NCBI GenBank assembly: GCA_964594065.1
Contig: CAZQKX010000004.1
Location: 1-64,000, forward strand
Length of the DNA: 64,000 bases
Reading direction: 5' to 3'
Origin: 4572-13 sp964594065
GTDB taxonomy: Bacteria; Planctomycetota; Phycisphaerae; Sedimentisphaerales; Anaerohalosphaeraceae
Of the stretch, positions 63,455 through 64,000 are shown in pieces; position 1 is the stretch's first letter; each line of letters opens with the position of its first letter. The notes beneath the pieces are model-generated. The model was not told the origin of the DNA. It was given only the letters and a program-made list of their open reading frames with translations, and did not search any database. The translations under genes and the position numbers were made by a program.

Positions 63455-64000
63455 ATGTTTCGTTCCCTATTATTCGTTTCTATTTCATGTTTTACATTTC
63501 TGCCAACCATCGCCTTTTGTCAGCAGCCAGGTGATATGCATCAGAAAGCGATTGATGATATCACGAAAATGATCAACAACGGCCAAGATCTTAATGCTTA
63601 TGATAAGACGGGCTGGACGCCACTTGTACGGGCTGTTGACAACAGCAATATTGTGGCTTGTAAGCTTTTGATTGAAAACGGCGCAAATGTGAATCGACAT
63701 TCCGCTTATCATTGGTCACCGCTAATGCATGCGATCAAAAGAAATAATCTTGAGATCGCAACGCTGCTTCTGGAAGCCGGAGCTGATGTCAATGAATATA
63801 ATAACGGCGGTCAAACAACACTGTTGATAGCTGTACAAAAAAAACAGCGGGATACCGTGAAAATCTTGCTGGAGAAAGGGGCTGATACCACTGCCATGGA
63901 CCCAGATGGAAAGTCTGTTTTGGACTATGCCGCCGAAAATAACGACACAAACATGCTTAAGCTGCTTGTCGAACACGGCACCAACATCAACATGGTCAAC
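63455..64000 (+). CDS. Secreted ankyrin-repeat protein, 3' end outside window
   Basis: The frame is open from the ATG at 63455 (AAGGAG six bases upstream) to the window edge, 182 residues so far. A signal peptide (SISCFTFLPTIAFCQQ) leads to at least four ankyrin repeats of the form TPLVRAVDNSNIVACKLLIENGAN and repeats of its kind. The ankyrin fold mediates protein contacts; the partner is unknown. A TTGACA at 63384-63389 lies upstream, but its -10 is ambiguous. Confidence 0.85.
   Translation, partial: MFRSLLFVSISCFTFLPTIAFCQQPGDMHQKAIDDITKMINNGQDLNAYDKTGWTPLVRAVDNSNIVACKLLIENGANVNRHSAYHWSPLMHAIKRNNLEIATLLLEAGADVNEYNNGGQTTLLIAVQKKQRDTVKILLEKGADTTAMDPDGKSVLDYAAENNDTNMLKLLVEHGTNINMVN

Overview
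The window looks like a piece of a Planctomycetota genome, most likely from the anaerobic, polysaccharide-degrading Phycisphaerae (Sedimentisphaerales-like) branch. This is inferred from gene content, not from a marker gene. The clues are secreted enzymes carrying dockerin-like F-hand modules with no cohesin nearby, an ECF sigma factor paired with a FecR-domain protein, pseudopilin-like proteins with an H-X10-DG tail, a Tat-exported Gfo/Idh/MocA oxidoreductase, and a high density of sulfatases.

Positions 1-8146 and 15502-41965 form one large locus for a sulfated red-algal galactan (agar, porphyran or carrageenan type; the exact polymer is an inference). It encodes two GH86-type enzymes (one cut by the left edge), two GH16 enzymes, four S1 sulfatases, an SGNH (CE2-like) esterase fused to a GATase-like domain, a 2180-residue DUF5060/TIM-barrel protein with many binding modules, and two right-handed beta-helix proteins. 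A third GH16 lies apart at 59490. The enzymes share interchangeable modules: CBM6, CBM4/9-like, CBM9-like, LamG, dockerin-like, and an unnamed C-terminal beta domain. Three transcription units (GH86 at 1809 minus, sulfatase at 4278 minus, and the 29166-41814 operon) start from near-identical promoters with an upstream GAGGTTGATT box. Two small decayed dockerin-gene remnants (2041-2104 and 41885-41965) record past gene loss.

Between the two halves, 8312-15185 holds signalling genes: a NarL-type histidine kinase/response regulator pair, a single-domain regulator, a membrane multi-PAS kinase with its own single-domain regulator, and an orphan CheD. An ECF sigma factor and a membrane FecR protein (15502-17741) lead directly into the giant enzyme, the esterase and a GH16, which suggests surface sensing coupled to enzyme expression.

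From 41976 rightward the content is mixed. It includes a Tat-exported oxidoreductase, an APC permease fused to Usp domains with a tiny membrane ORF in front, and a pseudopilin. A GntP-permease/zinc-dehydrogenase/Gfo-Idh operon is probably for uptake and oxidation of a sugar acid. Central metabolism follows: class I FBP aldolase, pyruvate phosphate dikinase and DAHP synthase. There are also a cardiolipin synthase, a nucleotidyltransferase pair, two degenerate pseudopilin paralogues, a LysM lipoprotein, MnmA (with a REP-like palindromic repeat inside its reading frame), and an ankyrin-repeat protein cut by the right edge. I saw no rRNA, tRNA, CRISPR array or transposase.
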